From Amanita rubescens (lineage: Eukaryota; Basidiomycota; Agaricomycetes; Agaricales; Amanitaceae): a stretch of 64,000 nt of DNA. The stretch covers positions 1 through 64,000 of the forward strand of contig WION01000243.1 of the NCBI GenBank assembly GCA_015039365.1, given 5' to 3'. Within the stretch, counting starts at the first letter, position 1. Each line of letters opens with the position of its first letter. Below are positions 22,040 through 33,138 of the stretch, in pieces. Both the position numbers and the translations under genes were made by a program. A model generated the notes under the pieces. That model had not been told where the DNA came from and searched no databases. It saw only the letters and a list, made by a program, of their open reading frames with translations.

Positions 22040-24868
22040 ATGAATTTTCCCAAGTTCCTCTTCCGCAAGAATCAAAAGGCCATCTCAGAATCTTCGGAAC
22101 TGCCAGATGCAGATGACTCCCGGAGATCAGAAAGCTCCTTCTCCATTGTATCACGCCCCTCAAGTTCACACTCGACACATGACCTAAACGGAGAAGTCTC
22201 TCCCCGCACATCAGGAAACCAATCTGAAGAGGGCGATCGGGCGTACAACGAGGCTGCTGCGCTCCTATCACGCTATAAAGACTTTTTCAATGACAATTCC
22301 GACTTTAGGCAACTAGAAGAAAGGTGGAGAAAGTGAGTGTGTCCAACTCTACTGCGCTGCGCTGACATCGTTTTACCAAGATTACCATCAGCACTGTCAG
22401 GTCATCCACCAGGGAAACTTATCAAGAGCACGAAGAAACTCAAACTCGGTGGATTGGGGAGGACGAACTCAGAAAAGTATCGCACAGAGGCCGAGTCCCT
22501 CTTACGGGATATACAGGTTAATCTAATTGATCTACCATGACGTAGCAAACTAATAGGCTGCTTTTAGTTTACGATTGGCAACCTTAATGCAGTAAACGTT
22601 GCGGTGCATAAGCCTGTTCCCTTGGCCGAGCGCTCATCTAGCGACCCCTTGCCCCTGAGCCAGATGGAGAACCCACTTCAGGTCCGCATATGTTTTACTG
22701 GCGGTTGCGCTGCGATTGAGTACCCAACAGCGTAGCGGGACGGAACGTCGAGGCTCTGTAAGACGGCGTGGGCCAAACGACATTCACGAAACGGAACCGA
22801 TGAGGACGACCTCGAGACAGTTACCAATTGTGCACGAAGAAGGACATCCGAGCGCGTCTAGAGACAGAGACGAAAATAGAGATGAGGACCGTCATAGATC
22901 AAGACGTCATGACGAAAGGCGTTATAAGGAACGGGACCGTGCGGGTGATCATGACCGCGAGAGAGATAGAGACAAGCGAGAACGAGAACGAGGTAAAGCA
23001 AGGGACTACGAAGAGAGCGAAGGGAGACGGCGGCGCTCCCACAGCGACATGAATTGGGACGAGGACTACAGGCATCGCTATTATGGGCACAGGCGGGAGC
23101 CGCGAGGTGCAGCGGATGAACATGGCGACAGGGAGCGGAATCGATACGATGACAAAAGGGGGGACAGGGAGAGAAGGGATAGAGACAGGGACAGGGACAG
23201 AGAAAGGGACAGGGATAGAGAAAGGGACAGGGACAGAGACAGAGAAAAGGATGGAGAAAGAGAAAGGGATAGAGAGAAGGGCGGAGACAGAGAAAGGGAA
23301 AGAGACAGAGATAAAGACAGGGACAGAGATAGAGAACGGCGAAGGGAAAGAGAGAGGGATAGAAGGGATAGAGACGGCGAATGGCCAAGGGAGGACAGAG
23401 ATAAAGACCGGGACAGAGAGCATCAGAAGGCCAGAGACAGAGACAGAGATCGTCATAAGGACAGAGACAGGGAGCGGCGAAGGGATGGGGAAGAACACAG
23501 GGAGCGTCAGAGGGACGGAGAGCGATACCGGGATCAAGTCCAGGAAGGAATCGGCGAGCAGGAAAGGCACGAAGCTATAAATGTCCAGACGGATCGGGGG
23601 GAGAACGAAAATTTGCAGAGGACGCAAGGGGAGGCAGGGGATGGAAGAGAGAGAGAACAGTTACCAGTGCCTCAAGAGGGGGGATGGGTCGAAGAACACC
23701 TGTCAAGTGAGCCTATCGAATATGGAAGACTGGAGCCAGAGACAGTAAGGGAGGAAACGGTAGAGGTTGGCCCCAGCAGGGACAAAGGGAAAGGGAAGGC
23801 GAAGGAAGTCGACAAACAGGATCACGAAGGCGAATCGGCACCGGAACACAGTAACCACAAAGAACGTGAAAGGAGAAAAGACAGAAGAGACAGAAATGAT
23901 TACCGCTCACAGCATGATCGGCACGACGCCAGGTATTCCGAAGACAAGTATGGCTGGACGAGTAGAAGTATCCCGAGAGATTACCAGTATGCGGACGTAT
24001 GTGTGTCTTCCATAACTTTTCTCCCCTGTGCAGGTTTGACATTCACATACAGAGATACCAAACTCACAAGCGGAGCCATTCACACAGCGGATATCCCTAT
24101 GGCCATTACAGACTCAAAGAACATGAAAGATATGCCTCACGAGATCTACGAAACGACGACGACAGATACCGAGATAGAGATAAGGAAAGATATGACCGAC
24201 ATCAGTATCGCGACAAGACTAGGGAATTTGAAAAGAACAAAGACAAAACTACAAGTCGGGGAGACCATCCAGCTCCTCGTACAGGAGATCATGAAGCCAA
24301 CCATACCAGGGGTCGCGGCTCAGATAGCGAGTCTATACTTATGATCCCTCCGCCTGAATGGCGAACGCAGCAGCGCCGCAATCAAGAGCACCCACGCATG
24401 GAGAGTCGTCCAATGCCAGTGATGGCAGTTCAACCGATACATTTGATTCCTACCAGTCCACCAGCGCCACCAACGGTAATTGATTATCCGAATTCCGTGC
24501 ATCGCGCATCGATGGCTGTCGTCCTCCCTTCGGCCGCGTCGATCTTAGATCGGAGAACAACCGTAAACAAGACCGCGAGGCTTGGCACCGACATTCGACC
24601 AGGGTCACATTGGAATCCCGAAGTTCTTCGGAATCGTGATCAGACTGCGAAGGCTCAGGAGCAGAGGGATGCCAAGCATAAAGAGCCGCAGAATTCTGAG
24701 CCTCCTATTGTTTGGAATCAGGCCAGTCTTGTACGAGAGCAGCAGAAAAGGAGATTCCGACTCCCATGGCTTCCCACACCGAAGGGACACGCAGGTTCCC
24801 GTCTACTTGAGGTCTTCAGCCCCCAAGTTGCGAAGGGCCAGAAGCGACCATTACCTGCAGGGGGTTGA
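22040..24868 (+). CDS. Arg/Asp/Glu-repeat low-complexity protein
   Basis: Exon 1 (MNFPKFLFRKNQKAISESS) ends in EERWRK; exon 2 reads LPSALSGHPPGKLIKSTKKL; exon 3 FTIGNLNAVNVAVHKPVPL; exon 4 begins RSGTERRGSVRRRG and is mostly mixed-charge repeats of RDRD, RERD and REKD over about 22850-23560. A later exon (RYQTHKRSHSHSGYPYGHYR) continues the pattern and ends with REQQKRRFRLPWLPTPKGHA and a stop at 24866-24868. Splice sites at 22332/22380, 22515/22568 and 22681/22733 preserve the frame. The first three exons encode a small ordered-looking segment. Mixed-charge RD/RE tracts occur in nuclear-speckle and RNA-processing proteins, but no RNA-binding domain is visible, so I assign no function. Purine-rich DNA also creates long chance frames on both strands here. 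Confidence 0.7.
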
Positions 24869-25444
24869 ATTGCAGTCACGTATCTTGGTTATAATAATCA
24901 GGGAGGAGAGTTCATGGAATCATCGGTTCTTACCCATGCTTTGGTCCAACGCTTATTTATCGGCATTTTGCGAATCCTATACTTATGCGGACAGTTCCGT
25001 TTCGGTCCCGACTAAAACTGGTTTGAAAATGAAAAGACCTTACGGGCATAAGTACCGATGACCTGAGCACTATATCAAATGTTAGATTGCAGTGCTAACC
25101 TCTTCGGAAACTAGTTTCAAACAACTGCCATGATTATGCACGGAAAATACCGATCTATGATATCGAACGTGCAAGGCTGGCACTCGGCGTGACTTTGCAT
25201 CCTGGCAGGGAGACAGCCTCAGCTCTGGTGGGTGAAGTCAATCTATTACCGTCATCATACATATTCAGCGTCGACTCCTGTTGGTCAAAATTCACCTCAA
25301 GTAGCCTAGCAAGGGTGCGCATGGTCGTAAGGTTGCTCCACGGAAAGGGTCGTTGAATTATATCCATATCCCCACGATATGTCGCCGATGTGGTCATCAG
25401 GTGTTTCATGATTGACGTTCGGAATTATACTTAGACAGCTGAGC
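24869..25444. other. Intergenic spacer with small unassigned open frames
   Basis: Short frames are open on both strands (about 25131-25358 plus, 25155-25409 minus) but neither has a family signature, and the splice context is weak. The C-terminal exon of the Arg/Asp-repeat gene could extend into the first 190 bp through an alternative intron ending at about 24860. Confidence 0.3.
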
Positions 25445-27365
25445 ATGCTATGTAAGTACTGTATTGCAAGTCCTTGATTTCTTGTTTCCTCCCCGAATAA
25501 CAGCAGCGGCTGCGTTCATCCGCGTCTCGCTTTTCGAGACTGTCATGTTGCCGTATAGCCTCAAGGTTGCATGGGTGGTTCTGTCAATCACAGGTTAGAC
25601 ATAGTATCGAACTTGATATGTCAATCAAAGCTAAACTGACTTGTGTTCTTAGGATTGATGAGCTGCTGGATCACACTTATGGCCTTTTCACGCGCCATAG
25701 GCACGTACTGGGCCCTATTAACGTACTGCATCGCTTGTACGGTGATGCAGGGCATTTTTTGCCTTGGTGAGAAAAAGCTTTTATCACAAACATCACTTGA
25801 AGTCACTCTGATTGTGGAATAGGTTTCATTTGGAGAATGAATCCTTACGAAATGCCTAGAGGTTTCTGCATTGGTATTTTCTTAGGGCAAACTTGAAGCG
25901 CTAGGTATGCTCATGTCGAAGCACAGCCCAATCCGTCGTTATCGCGTCCGCGGCATATGTTATGGCTAGCATAGCAAGCGCATGTTCTGGAGCGATAAGT
26001 CTCACAGTTTTAAGTCCTAAAGGGTGGTCAAATGCTGGACAAGCGTGAGTTTCCGCTAAATCAGGTTATGTCGCAAACTCAGAACTCCTCGACTAGTATG
26101 TTGTCATGGCGTCGAATTTTCATCTTACCTGTGATAGTCTTTCCAATCGTAGCTACGGTCATACACGTTATGCTGATCTACAAATTCAACGCCGTACAAC
26201 CGACGAATGATTTGCATTGCGACGACACCCATCCGGAATGGTCTGCATGCTTTAAAACTAGTCGTCGAACCCAACTAACATATTTCTTGAATGGGAATTA
26301 TAGGGTTCGACTTTTCGGGTATGCCGCAATGCCATTCATCCTAAGCATTCCGTGTGCCGTCCTATCGATCAAGGCCCTCATCGCGGTACACAAGACTAAT
26401 CAAGCATTTCGCCGAGCCCAACTCGCGGGTGGAGGGGGAAATCTTCTCTCTTCGGGAATGAAAAGCATCGAGGGAATGCTCAAGTCTGGAGCACCAACCT
26501 CCTTGCATCCAAGCGATAACATTCCGCCTCCACCTCCTGCCGCCGTTCCATCCTTTTCTAGATATCGCATTCCATTCCTAAGTCGGGCTGCAAAAGACTA
26601 CCAGCCCACTTCATTTGGCTCATCGAAAAGGCGTACATCCTCTGTTTCTACGACCATACCCGTATTTAAGGTACCCGTGAATGTACGAACGGCCGAGAAC
26701 CAAGGTCCTTCAACTGGCGAGTTGGACAAACCAAAGCCGGCACTGGGCGCGCATGAACATGGACCCGAGGAAGAGAAAAATGACGAAAGATTGCAAGATC
26801 ATGACGCCAATGATGGATTCGAGGAAATTCATGATAGAGATCCTGTAGAAAGCCGTGACTTTGATCTAGATCCTTCCGCTCTGAACGTGGGGCGTAATTT
26901 AGAGGAAAATATTGGAACTACTTACACTTCGTCACATTCTCGAAGGATGACTGGTAAGCTGTGCAGTTCTTGAGACATGACTTTTCTCACTGGCCTCAAA
27001 AGGCGTGGAAGAGAGGACTAAGTATCGTTGGCCACCCCCCACCCTGGGTCCAGCATTTTGGAGGATCATGCTGTTCCAAGTGTATGCTTTCTCTATTTTT
27101 CTGTTTACCTTGGATCCAACACATTACAGGGCATACACACTTGTTCAAGTCCTTGCATGTATATCGACAATTATTGATGTGGCCAAGCATCGGCCGCAGC
27201 CAACACCATTTGGGATGCAACACATTGCCCTCCAGCTGTCAGCCTGGGGTCCTTTCTTTATATTCGGTAGGTAGCCGACAAATTCATTGGGTGCTGCTCA
27301 CTCGTGCGATGTGCTCAGGTCATTTACCAGCAGTGCGACGCAATCTGTTTTGGCGCCGAGGCTGA
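25445..27365 (+). CDS. Seven-helix membrane protein, GPCR-like
   Basis: A 7-nt first exon (ATGCTAT, 25445-25451) joins AAAFIRVSLFETVMLPY and helix 1 (LKVAWVVLSIT). Further helices are GLMSCWITLMAFSRAIGTYW plus ALLTYCIACTVMQGIFCL; FCIAQSVVIASAAYVMASIA; IFILPVIVFPIVATVIHVML; LFGYAAMPFILSIPCAVLSI; then, after a loop of about 190 residues rich in Pro, Ser and acidic residues (including PPPPPAAVPSFSRYR), two C-terminal helices (ILFQVYAFSIFLFTL-type and LVQVLACISTIIDVAKH) and a Trp/Arg-rich end. A cysteine pair (LHCDDTHPEWSACF) lies in an outside loop. Topology and the big third inner loop resemble orphan fungal seven-helix receptors. There is no ligand signature. The stop is at 27363-27365. Confidence 0.65.
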
Positions 27366-27497
27366 ACGATTTACATTTGGCATTACATCGGACTGCACTT
27401 ATTTAAGTAATGTTGTACTATTTGTTGTGCATTGGACCTCGCGAAGGTAATGAATTCACTCATAATATACAAAATAGAAGTAATAGAAATTTGACGA

Positions 27498-28209
27498 TCA
27501 CCGATAAATGCCACGCCGTGTTACAAAGTTTTCTAAATCCTGTGCTGTGGCAACAGCCAGTACGAATCTACGTTCATTATCTGTCACTGAATCATGATTT
27601 AACTCATAGCATACACGTAACGTTCTGTTATACTTGCCCAGCGCAAAAAGATTTGTTTGCAGGAACCTCTCCAAGTCAACCAGCGATGACATCGGTGAGA
27701 TCAGAGTATAAGGCTCTGAAGGATTTCGTCTGAACTTGGTCATGTACTTGAATACCTTGTCGTCCTTATGATACGAGATAAGAACAGCTGAATTTAAACA
27801 TAGGAATAACTCACTGGGTTAGCGAGACCGGCTTCCCATTTAGCCTTGAGGGCGGCAACGTCAATGTATCCTAGTGGACGCCTCTTACTGCTGAGGACGC
27901 TACGGTGAAATTCCAAATTAGTGCACAGAAAGGAATCGGGTAAAAGGGACGGACGGTATATGCGAGAAGTCACGTTCGTATGCCTGGTCGATAGCGCGAG
28001 CGATGGGCTCAGAGGATGGTAAGCAGAAGGCAGGGGGAAGCTGAAGGTCCTATATGGATTCGAGACAAATGAGTAAATGGAGATTACATGCGACGCTTAA
28101 GCCTTGCCTCTACAACTGCTCCACGGTATTTGTCTTTCACAGAATAGTCATTGGCAGGTACGGGGTGCGCATCGTACGTTGTCGCACTGCTGAGCGTAGC
28201 AGTGGCCAT
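27498..28209 (-). CDS. Small CBS-domain protein
   Basis: The protein of about 165 residues starts MATATLSSATTYDAHPVPAN and carries one CBS pair: IARAIDQAYERDFSHIPVLS with KRRPLGYIDVAALKAKWEAG, and SPMSSLVDLERFLQTNLFAL with VTDNERRFVLAVATAQDLEN. CBS pairs bind adenine nucleotides and act as sensors; this class of small fungal CBS proteins has no assigned pathway. Five exons give a continuous family-like protein. Intron 1 (28050-28107) and intron 4 (27587-27637) begin with GC (GCAAGG and GCAAGT) and end in AG; introns 2 and 3 are GT-AG. The start is 73 bp from the divergent MLH1 ATG, so the two share a compact promoter. The stop is at 27498. Confidence 0.82.
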
Positions 28210-28282
28210 GTTGGAGGGCACTAAACCTTGTTTTCTGGTTAGGGCTTAGATCGACTTGTCTTCTTATTGTTCATGCACGTTC

Positions 28283-31114
28283 ATGACTTCAAATACACGT
28301 GCCAATTCGCCTGAACCACCCGGCCCGCTGCCAATACGTCGTCTAGGACAATCTCTTGTAAACCGCATTGCAGCTGGAGAAGTATGTCACGTCCTTACCC
28401 ACGTTCTTTGCTTAACACTCAAATCCTAGATCATCCATCGCCCAGCGTCGGCGCTCAAGGAGATTTTAGAGAACTCACTCGATGCTGGTGCCACTTCTAT
28501 ACGCATCACTGTGAAGGACGGTGGATTGAAACTACTGCAACTTCAAGATAATGGCTGTGGTATTCGCGTGAGTCTTAGAACCCATTATTTCACAGTAATT
28601 CACGTCGTGATGTCATAGAAAGCAGATCTGGCTATTTTAGCGGAGCGTTTTACAACCTCGAAACTCTCCAAATTCTCAGACCTTTCCCATTTGACGACAT
28701 ATGGGTTCCGTGGAGAAGCGCTGGCATCCATTTCACACGTTTCACGACTATCTGTCATAACTAAGGTGATGGCTGATACATGTGCTTGGAAGTCGGTGAA
28801 AAACACACATTCTTCAATACTGAACTAACCAGTGTCAATAGGGCGTGTTATTTGGATGGGGCGTTAGTTCCGCATAAACCTGGCCAATTGTCAGAACCTA
28901 AGGCATGTGCTGGTAATGACGGTACGACCATCGTCGTAAGGATCCAATTATCTCCCCATTTCGCGATGCAAACATAAGGTTCTAGATTGAAGATTTATTC
29001 TACAACATTCCGACGCGTCTTTCTGCATTACGCAGTCCATCAGAGGAATATGGGCGCATACTCGATCTGCTGACCCGGTACGCAATACACAATTCGAAAG
29101 TTTCCTTCTCTTGCAAGAAGGTAAGTAAAGGGAGTTTGAAAATTTGCTCATGTTGATTCGTTGCAGGTTGGATCATCTTCTCCAGATCTGTCGACGCCGT
29201 CGGGGTCCGAAACGACACATGCTATACGGTTACTGTATGGCCATTCCATCGCCAAGGAACTTCTAGAAGCGAAAATATTACCCAAGAATCGAAAGAAAAA
29301 GAGACTATCTGAGAATGACGACGAACTATTAGAGGACAACTCAGAATCTTGGACCGCTGAAGCTTTGTTTACCAATGCCAATTACCAAGCCAAAAAAATG
29401 ACATTTATTCTCTTCATCAATCGTATGTCGATTCATAAGAGCCCTGGTACGCTTCTCATCTTACTAGACAGGCTGGTTGAATCTCCTCGCACCAAACGCG
29501 CTGTTGAATCAATATATAACGGTATATTGCCCAAGGGATCCTTTCCTTTTGTATATCTAAGGTACCCACGATCTATCGATTTTTAACTTGACTAATGCCC
29601 TTTTCTTTAGTTTGATGATTGACCCCCGGGCCGTCGACGTTAATGTTCATCCAACAAAACGCGAGGTACATTTCCTCAATGAAGAGACGATCATCGAAAC
29701 TATATCAGAGTCTTTGGGTCATGCACTCGCCTCTCAAGGTCAATCTAGGGCCTTTGAATGCCAGGTAGTATACGTACAACACATTAAAAGTTGTTTTTCC
29801 TGATTCAATCTGCTCTTATTTCAGACTTTACTGACTGGAGGAATTGCCGAGCCAGAAAATATAAATAGCAAAAAGCGCAAGGGGAAAGAAAAAAATGTTG
29901 ACCAAGACGATGAGACTGAAGGTGCAACGCCATCTACATCTTCCGGTACGTCCAATTAATTTTCGCCATGTATCTAGCTAATGCATACTGAAAGGGGACA
30001 CACGCAAAAAGGTGTACTCTCACCAGAAAGTCCGGACGTCTTTGCACGATCGCACACTCGACTCGATGTTCCCTGTGGCAAACCCGGCACAAGTAGAATT
30101 GCAGGAGGCTGCCGTTCAAAATCCAGAAACACCAAAAACAAGAGAGATCAAAGAGTCAGATTGCTCCTTAACTTCTGTTAAAACCTTGCGGCAAGCTTTT
30201 GTGAAAGATAAACATCAACGTACGTGTCTTTTCTCTTTGCCTCTATACCAAAGCCGATTTTCGTCTAGAGTTGACAGAAATCTTGGAGAAACACACCTTT
30301 GTGGGCATCGTCGATCTGGAACGTTGTCTATCCTTGATTCAACACTCTACTAACCTGTACCTCGTGAATCACACTGCACTGGCGTTAGTCCTCAATCTCT
30401 GAATTTCTTGAGCGATCGTATTTACCGTCATTTCAGCGAGGAACTATTCTACCAACTCGGACTGAGGCAATTTGGAGACATAAACCGCTTGAGACTAGAA
30501 CCTCCACCACCTTTACGATCGTTGGTTGAAATAGCAGTGCAAGTTGAAGAGACCAAAGATAGCCCATTGAGCAAGGCTGAAATTGTCAACGTATGCCAAT
30601 CTCTTCTTTGTCAGTGCCATTAACTTGACGAAGGGTTCATAGCGTATCGTGGATATTCTGATACAAAGACGATCCATGCTTTCAGAGTATTTCTCGCTGG
30701 ATATTAGTGAATCAGGCCTAGTAGAGAGCCTTCCTCTTCTCTTACGGGACTATACTCCGAATCTTGACAATCTTCCCAACTTTCTAATGCGACTTGGTCC
30801 TCAGGTGAGCGCGATGCATTGGGCATCGTACCGTCTGAATTGACGTATTCTAGGTGGATTGGCAGACAGAAATTGAGTGCTTCAACACTTTTTTCCGAGA
30901 ACTTGCCTACTTTTACACACCGGGACCGTCGCTAGTCGAGAATGGTGACACCGAGCCGGAAGAGGCGCAAGAAAAGGCGGAACGATGGCAGATACAGCAC
31001 ATTTTATTCCCAGCTATGAGACGGTATCTTCAGGCTCCAAAGTCACTCCTTGATCGAGACGTCGTTCAGATTGCCTGTCTGCCAGACCTATACAAAGTAT
31101 TTGAAAGGTGTTGA
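28283..31114 (+). CDS. MLH1: DNA mismatch repair protein MLH1
   Basis: MLH1 pairs with PMS1/MLH2/MLH3 in MutL-alpha-type complexes for mismatch repair and meiotic crossing over. The GHKL ATPase motifs are intact: LVNRIAAGE and [49 protein letters not shown]. Further exons carry [40 protein letters not shown] and [20 protein letters not shown]. The C-terminal domain has [24 protein letters not shown] sequence, [20 protein letters not shown] and [18 protein letters not shown]. The protein ends in VFERC, the invariant MLH1 terminus, with stop at 31112-31114. About a dozen exons. Its 3' end and flank are duplicated at about 34485-34624. Confidence 0.95.
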
Positions 31115-31300
31115 GCACAACGATGATTAATTGTTACTTGATTATCTGCCATTTCGACTATTATTACAGTAATTGGTGTTGCTATCGTATAGTTGCTAGT
31201 TGTTGTCTTACAAGGAAATCCTCTTTACACCTCTTCAACTTTTACATCATCCCAACCAGTCATGATGAGATTTGTCCGGCGGATAGTCAACGATTCAATA

Positions 31301-32345
31301 CTAATACATACGGTACATTAGCATTAAATGACGTGTGGTGAAAATCTCATACCTAAGCTCCAGAGCGTTCATCGCCTCTTCAACTAAAGTATTCGCTTGT
31401 TCACTGTCTTTGCCCTTACGCTTGGTTTCCGCAGCCCGGAACTTCCCAAACGCCTCTTGAGCGTGTTTTAAAGCTTCATCCCACTTGTCAAAGCTCTTTC
31501 TAGGTTTCCGTTCAGATCGTTCACGAAACGACGTCAAGCTCGAGATGTAAGCGCCCATGAACAAGTCAAATATTATCTCGCATATTCGACGAAGACCAGC
31601 TATGAAACGGTCGGGACCGTCTAACGTGAAATCAGTGAGTCGCAGACCACGGCGGTGTTCGGCAGGATCTCCGGGAAGGCAGCCACGAGTGAATTTGCGT
31701 GTCTTTCCATCGAATGAAAAGAATTCGAACGACATGCCATCACAGAGAATACCAATGACGGGCACGTCAAAACCTTCCGCTGCATTATTCCAATCGCACG
31801 CTGGGGACTCGAACGAATAAAATACTACATCGGGTATAGGAAAAAATGACCCACTATCGCATTTCGCTATGACTTGAGCAATCGCGTCCAAACGCTCAGC
31901 ATCATTGCCAATTTTAAACTTCACCTCGATGAACACAACAGAGATCGAGCCAAATGCTTTAAAATAGTGCTCAATCCTGCCCCGTGTGCTCGTTTCAGGA
32001 ATATTTCTAAAAGCAAAACCGAATTGAGCTATCAGGCGGTTGAAAATCTGTCGTTATATGCTTTAATTTGGGCAGTGTGTACGTAAAAAATCATCTCACC
32101 GGAGAGAGGAAACGGGATCTTGCCGCTTCATTATTTTGGGCGGACAGTGGACCATATTGAACCAGTAGAACATCCATGTCCTCTACAATAGACCGGAAAA
32201 GGTCGGTGGGGGTGCGAGAGCGATGGAGGTTGAACGTCCCGATGTCATCTAACTCTAGCCGGGGGTTAAGCTCAACAAATTCGGCCATGTCTTCAAACTT
32301 GAAATTGGACAAACTAGCCTCCACGCGTTCATCTACCGAAGACAT
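31301..32345 (-). CDS. Multicopy-type PD-(D/E)XK-like hypothetical protein
   Basis: Exon 1 starts MSSVDERVEASLSNFKFEDM and ends RFLSP; a GT-AG intron of about 55 nt joins it to IFNRLIAQFGFAFRNIPETS. Then come FGSISVVFIEVKFKIGNDAE and RLDAIAQVIAKCD, FDVPVIGILCDGMSFEFFSF, RGLRLTDFTLDG, and a helical tail (AYISSLTSFRERSERKPRKS). An acidic residue and the IEVKFK strand (E-x-K) resemble the core of PD-(D/E)XK nuclease-like families common in Agaricomycetes. Catalytic activity is not shown. The end is uncertain because GTATGA at about 31351 could be a donor. The gene lies wholly inside a duplicated MLH1/TAO3 junction, so it arrived by insertion. Confidence 0.5.
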
Positions 32346-32500
32346 TAGAGCATAAAACCGAAGAGCAACAACAAACCTCTAAGGGACTTCCGCAAGACAT
32401 TCCGGTCAAATCTGTATGCATTCAGGAGCCAGAGTACAGCCGATTTAGCTGATTCATAATTCGAAACAAGTGAAGAGAGCCCATCCTCAATCGGCAGCTT

Positions 32501-32626
32501 TCTTAGCGGATGAAGAAGACAAAAGCATAAGGTAGTTTAAGTGAGGTACACTACGATCGACTATGCCCTACCATGCGCTGTAAGCGCCACGGGGCCTAAA
32601 CAAGGTTATAAAAAAAAAAAAAAAAA
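32501..32626 (+). mobile_element. Short poly(A)-tailed retroposed insertion
   Basis: A 12-bp direct repeat, AATCGGCAGCTT, stands at 32489-32500 and again at 32627-32638. The segment between them ends in an uninterrupted run of A (about 32610-32628) merging with the second repeat. A poly(A) tail directly before a target-site duplication is the mark of LINE-driven retroposition. The 126-bp body has no recognised tRNA or 7SL homology, so it may be a short SINE or a truncated cDNA. Confidence 0.6.
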
Positions 32627-32700
32627 AATCGGCAGCTTCTCGCCCTCGAATTTTCTCTTAGGCGCCATCGGAAAGAGTTGTGGCACTATGTCGCGCAGCA

Positions 32701-33010
32701 GTGAACTTGAGAGGTGTTTACAGAGTGTAAAACATCACGAGAGTAAATAATGAAAGCATCCGAGTCCGATTCGTCAGATTCATCATCAAATAGACCAGTG
32801 CGACTACCAACCCTAAAAACATCCAAGACAGGCTGGGGAATGTCTACTACCGTTGCTGCCGTCGTGGATTTAGCAAGGATCGCTGCTGCTCGCGCCTCTA
32901 AGTGACGTCGATTTGGAGTTGAAATCGTGTAATCCTTTATTTAACGAGACCGCCCAAATCGTCTTCTGTTGCGGGTTCCAGTATATCCGCCGGGCTTCTA
33001 TTTCGAGATT
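32701..33010 (-). pseudogene. Duplicated 3' end of the TAO3/PAG1 gene
   Basis: Bases here match about 34668-35040, the last exon end of the neighbouring morphogenesis gene: shared runs include AATAGACCA, CTACCAACCCTAAAAACATC and GGAATGTCTRCTACCGTTGC (R marks A or G). Relative to the working copy it has several small deletions, frame changes and a loss of roughly 60 bp near 32930. It codes for nothing intact. With the MLH1 tail at 31088-31217 it reconstructs a second copy of the original convergent gene junction. Confidence 0.85.
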
Positions 33011-33138
33011 AGCCGGCGAGGGATAAAAATCACAGCGGGGTAAGCAAGCAGGGCACTAAGGGCAGGCGGTGGTTATCGTCTGTTCCAGTTTTTGGGAATT
33101 GGGCTGTTACGGATGTCTTGTCGCTCAATTTACCCACC

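Noticed and set aside
23083..23580. Second plus-strand frame rich in Gly, Thr and Glu
   Set aside because: Frame-shifted reading of the same GACAGGGA-type repeat; the RD frame joins the flanking exons while this one does not.
22899..23627. Hydrophobic 242-codon frame antisense to the Arg/Asp repeats
   Set aside because: Purine-rich RD/RE codons automatically give Val/Ser/Pro/Leu codons on the other strand; there are no start context or splice signals.
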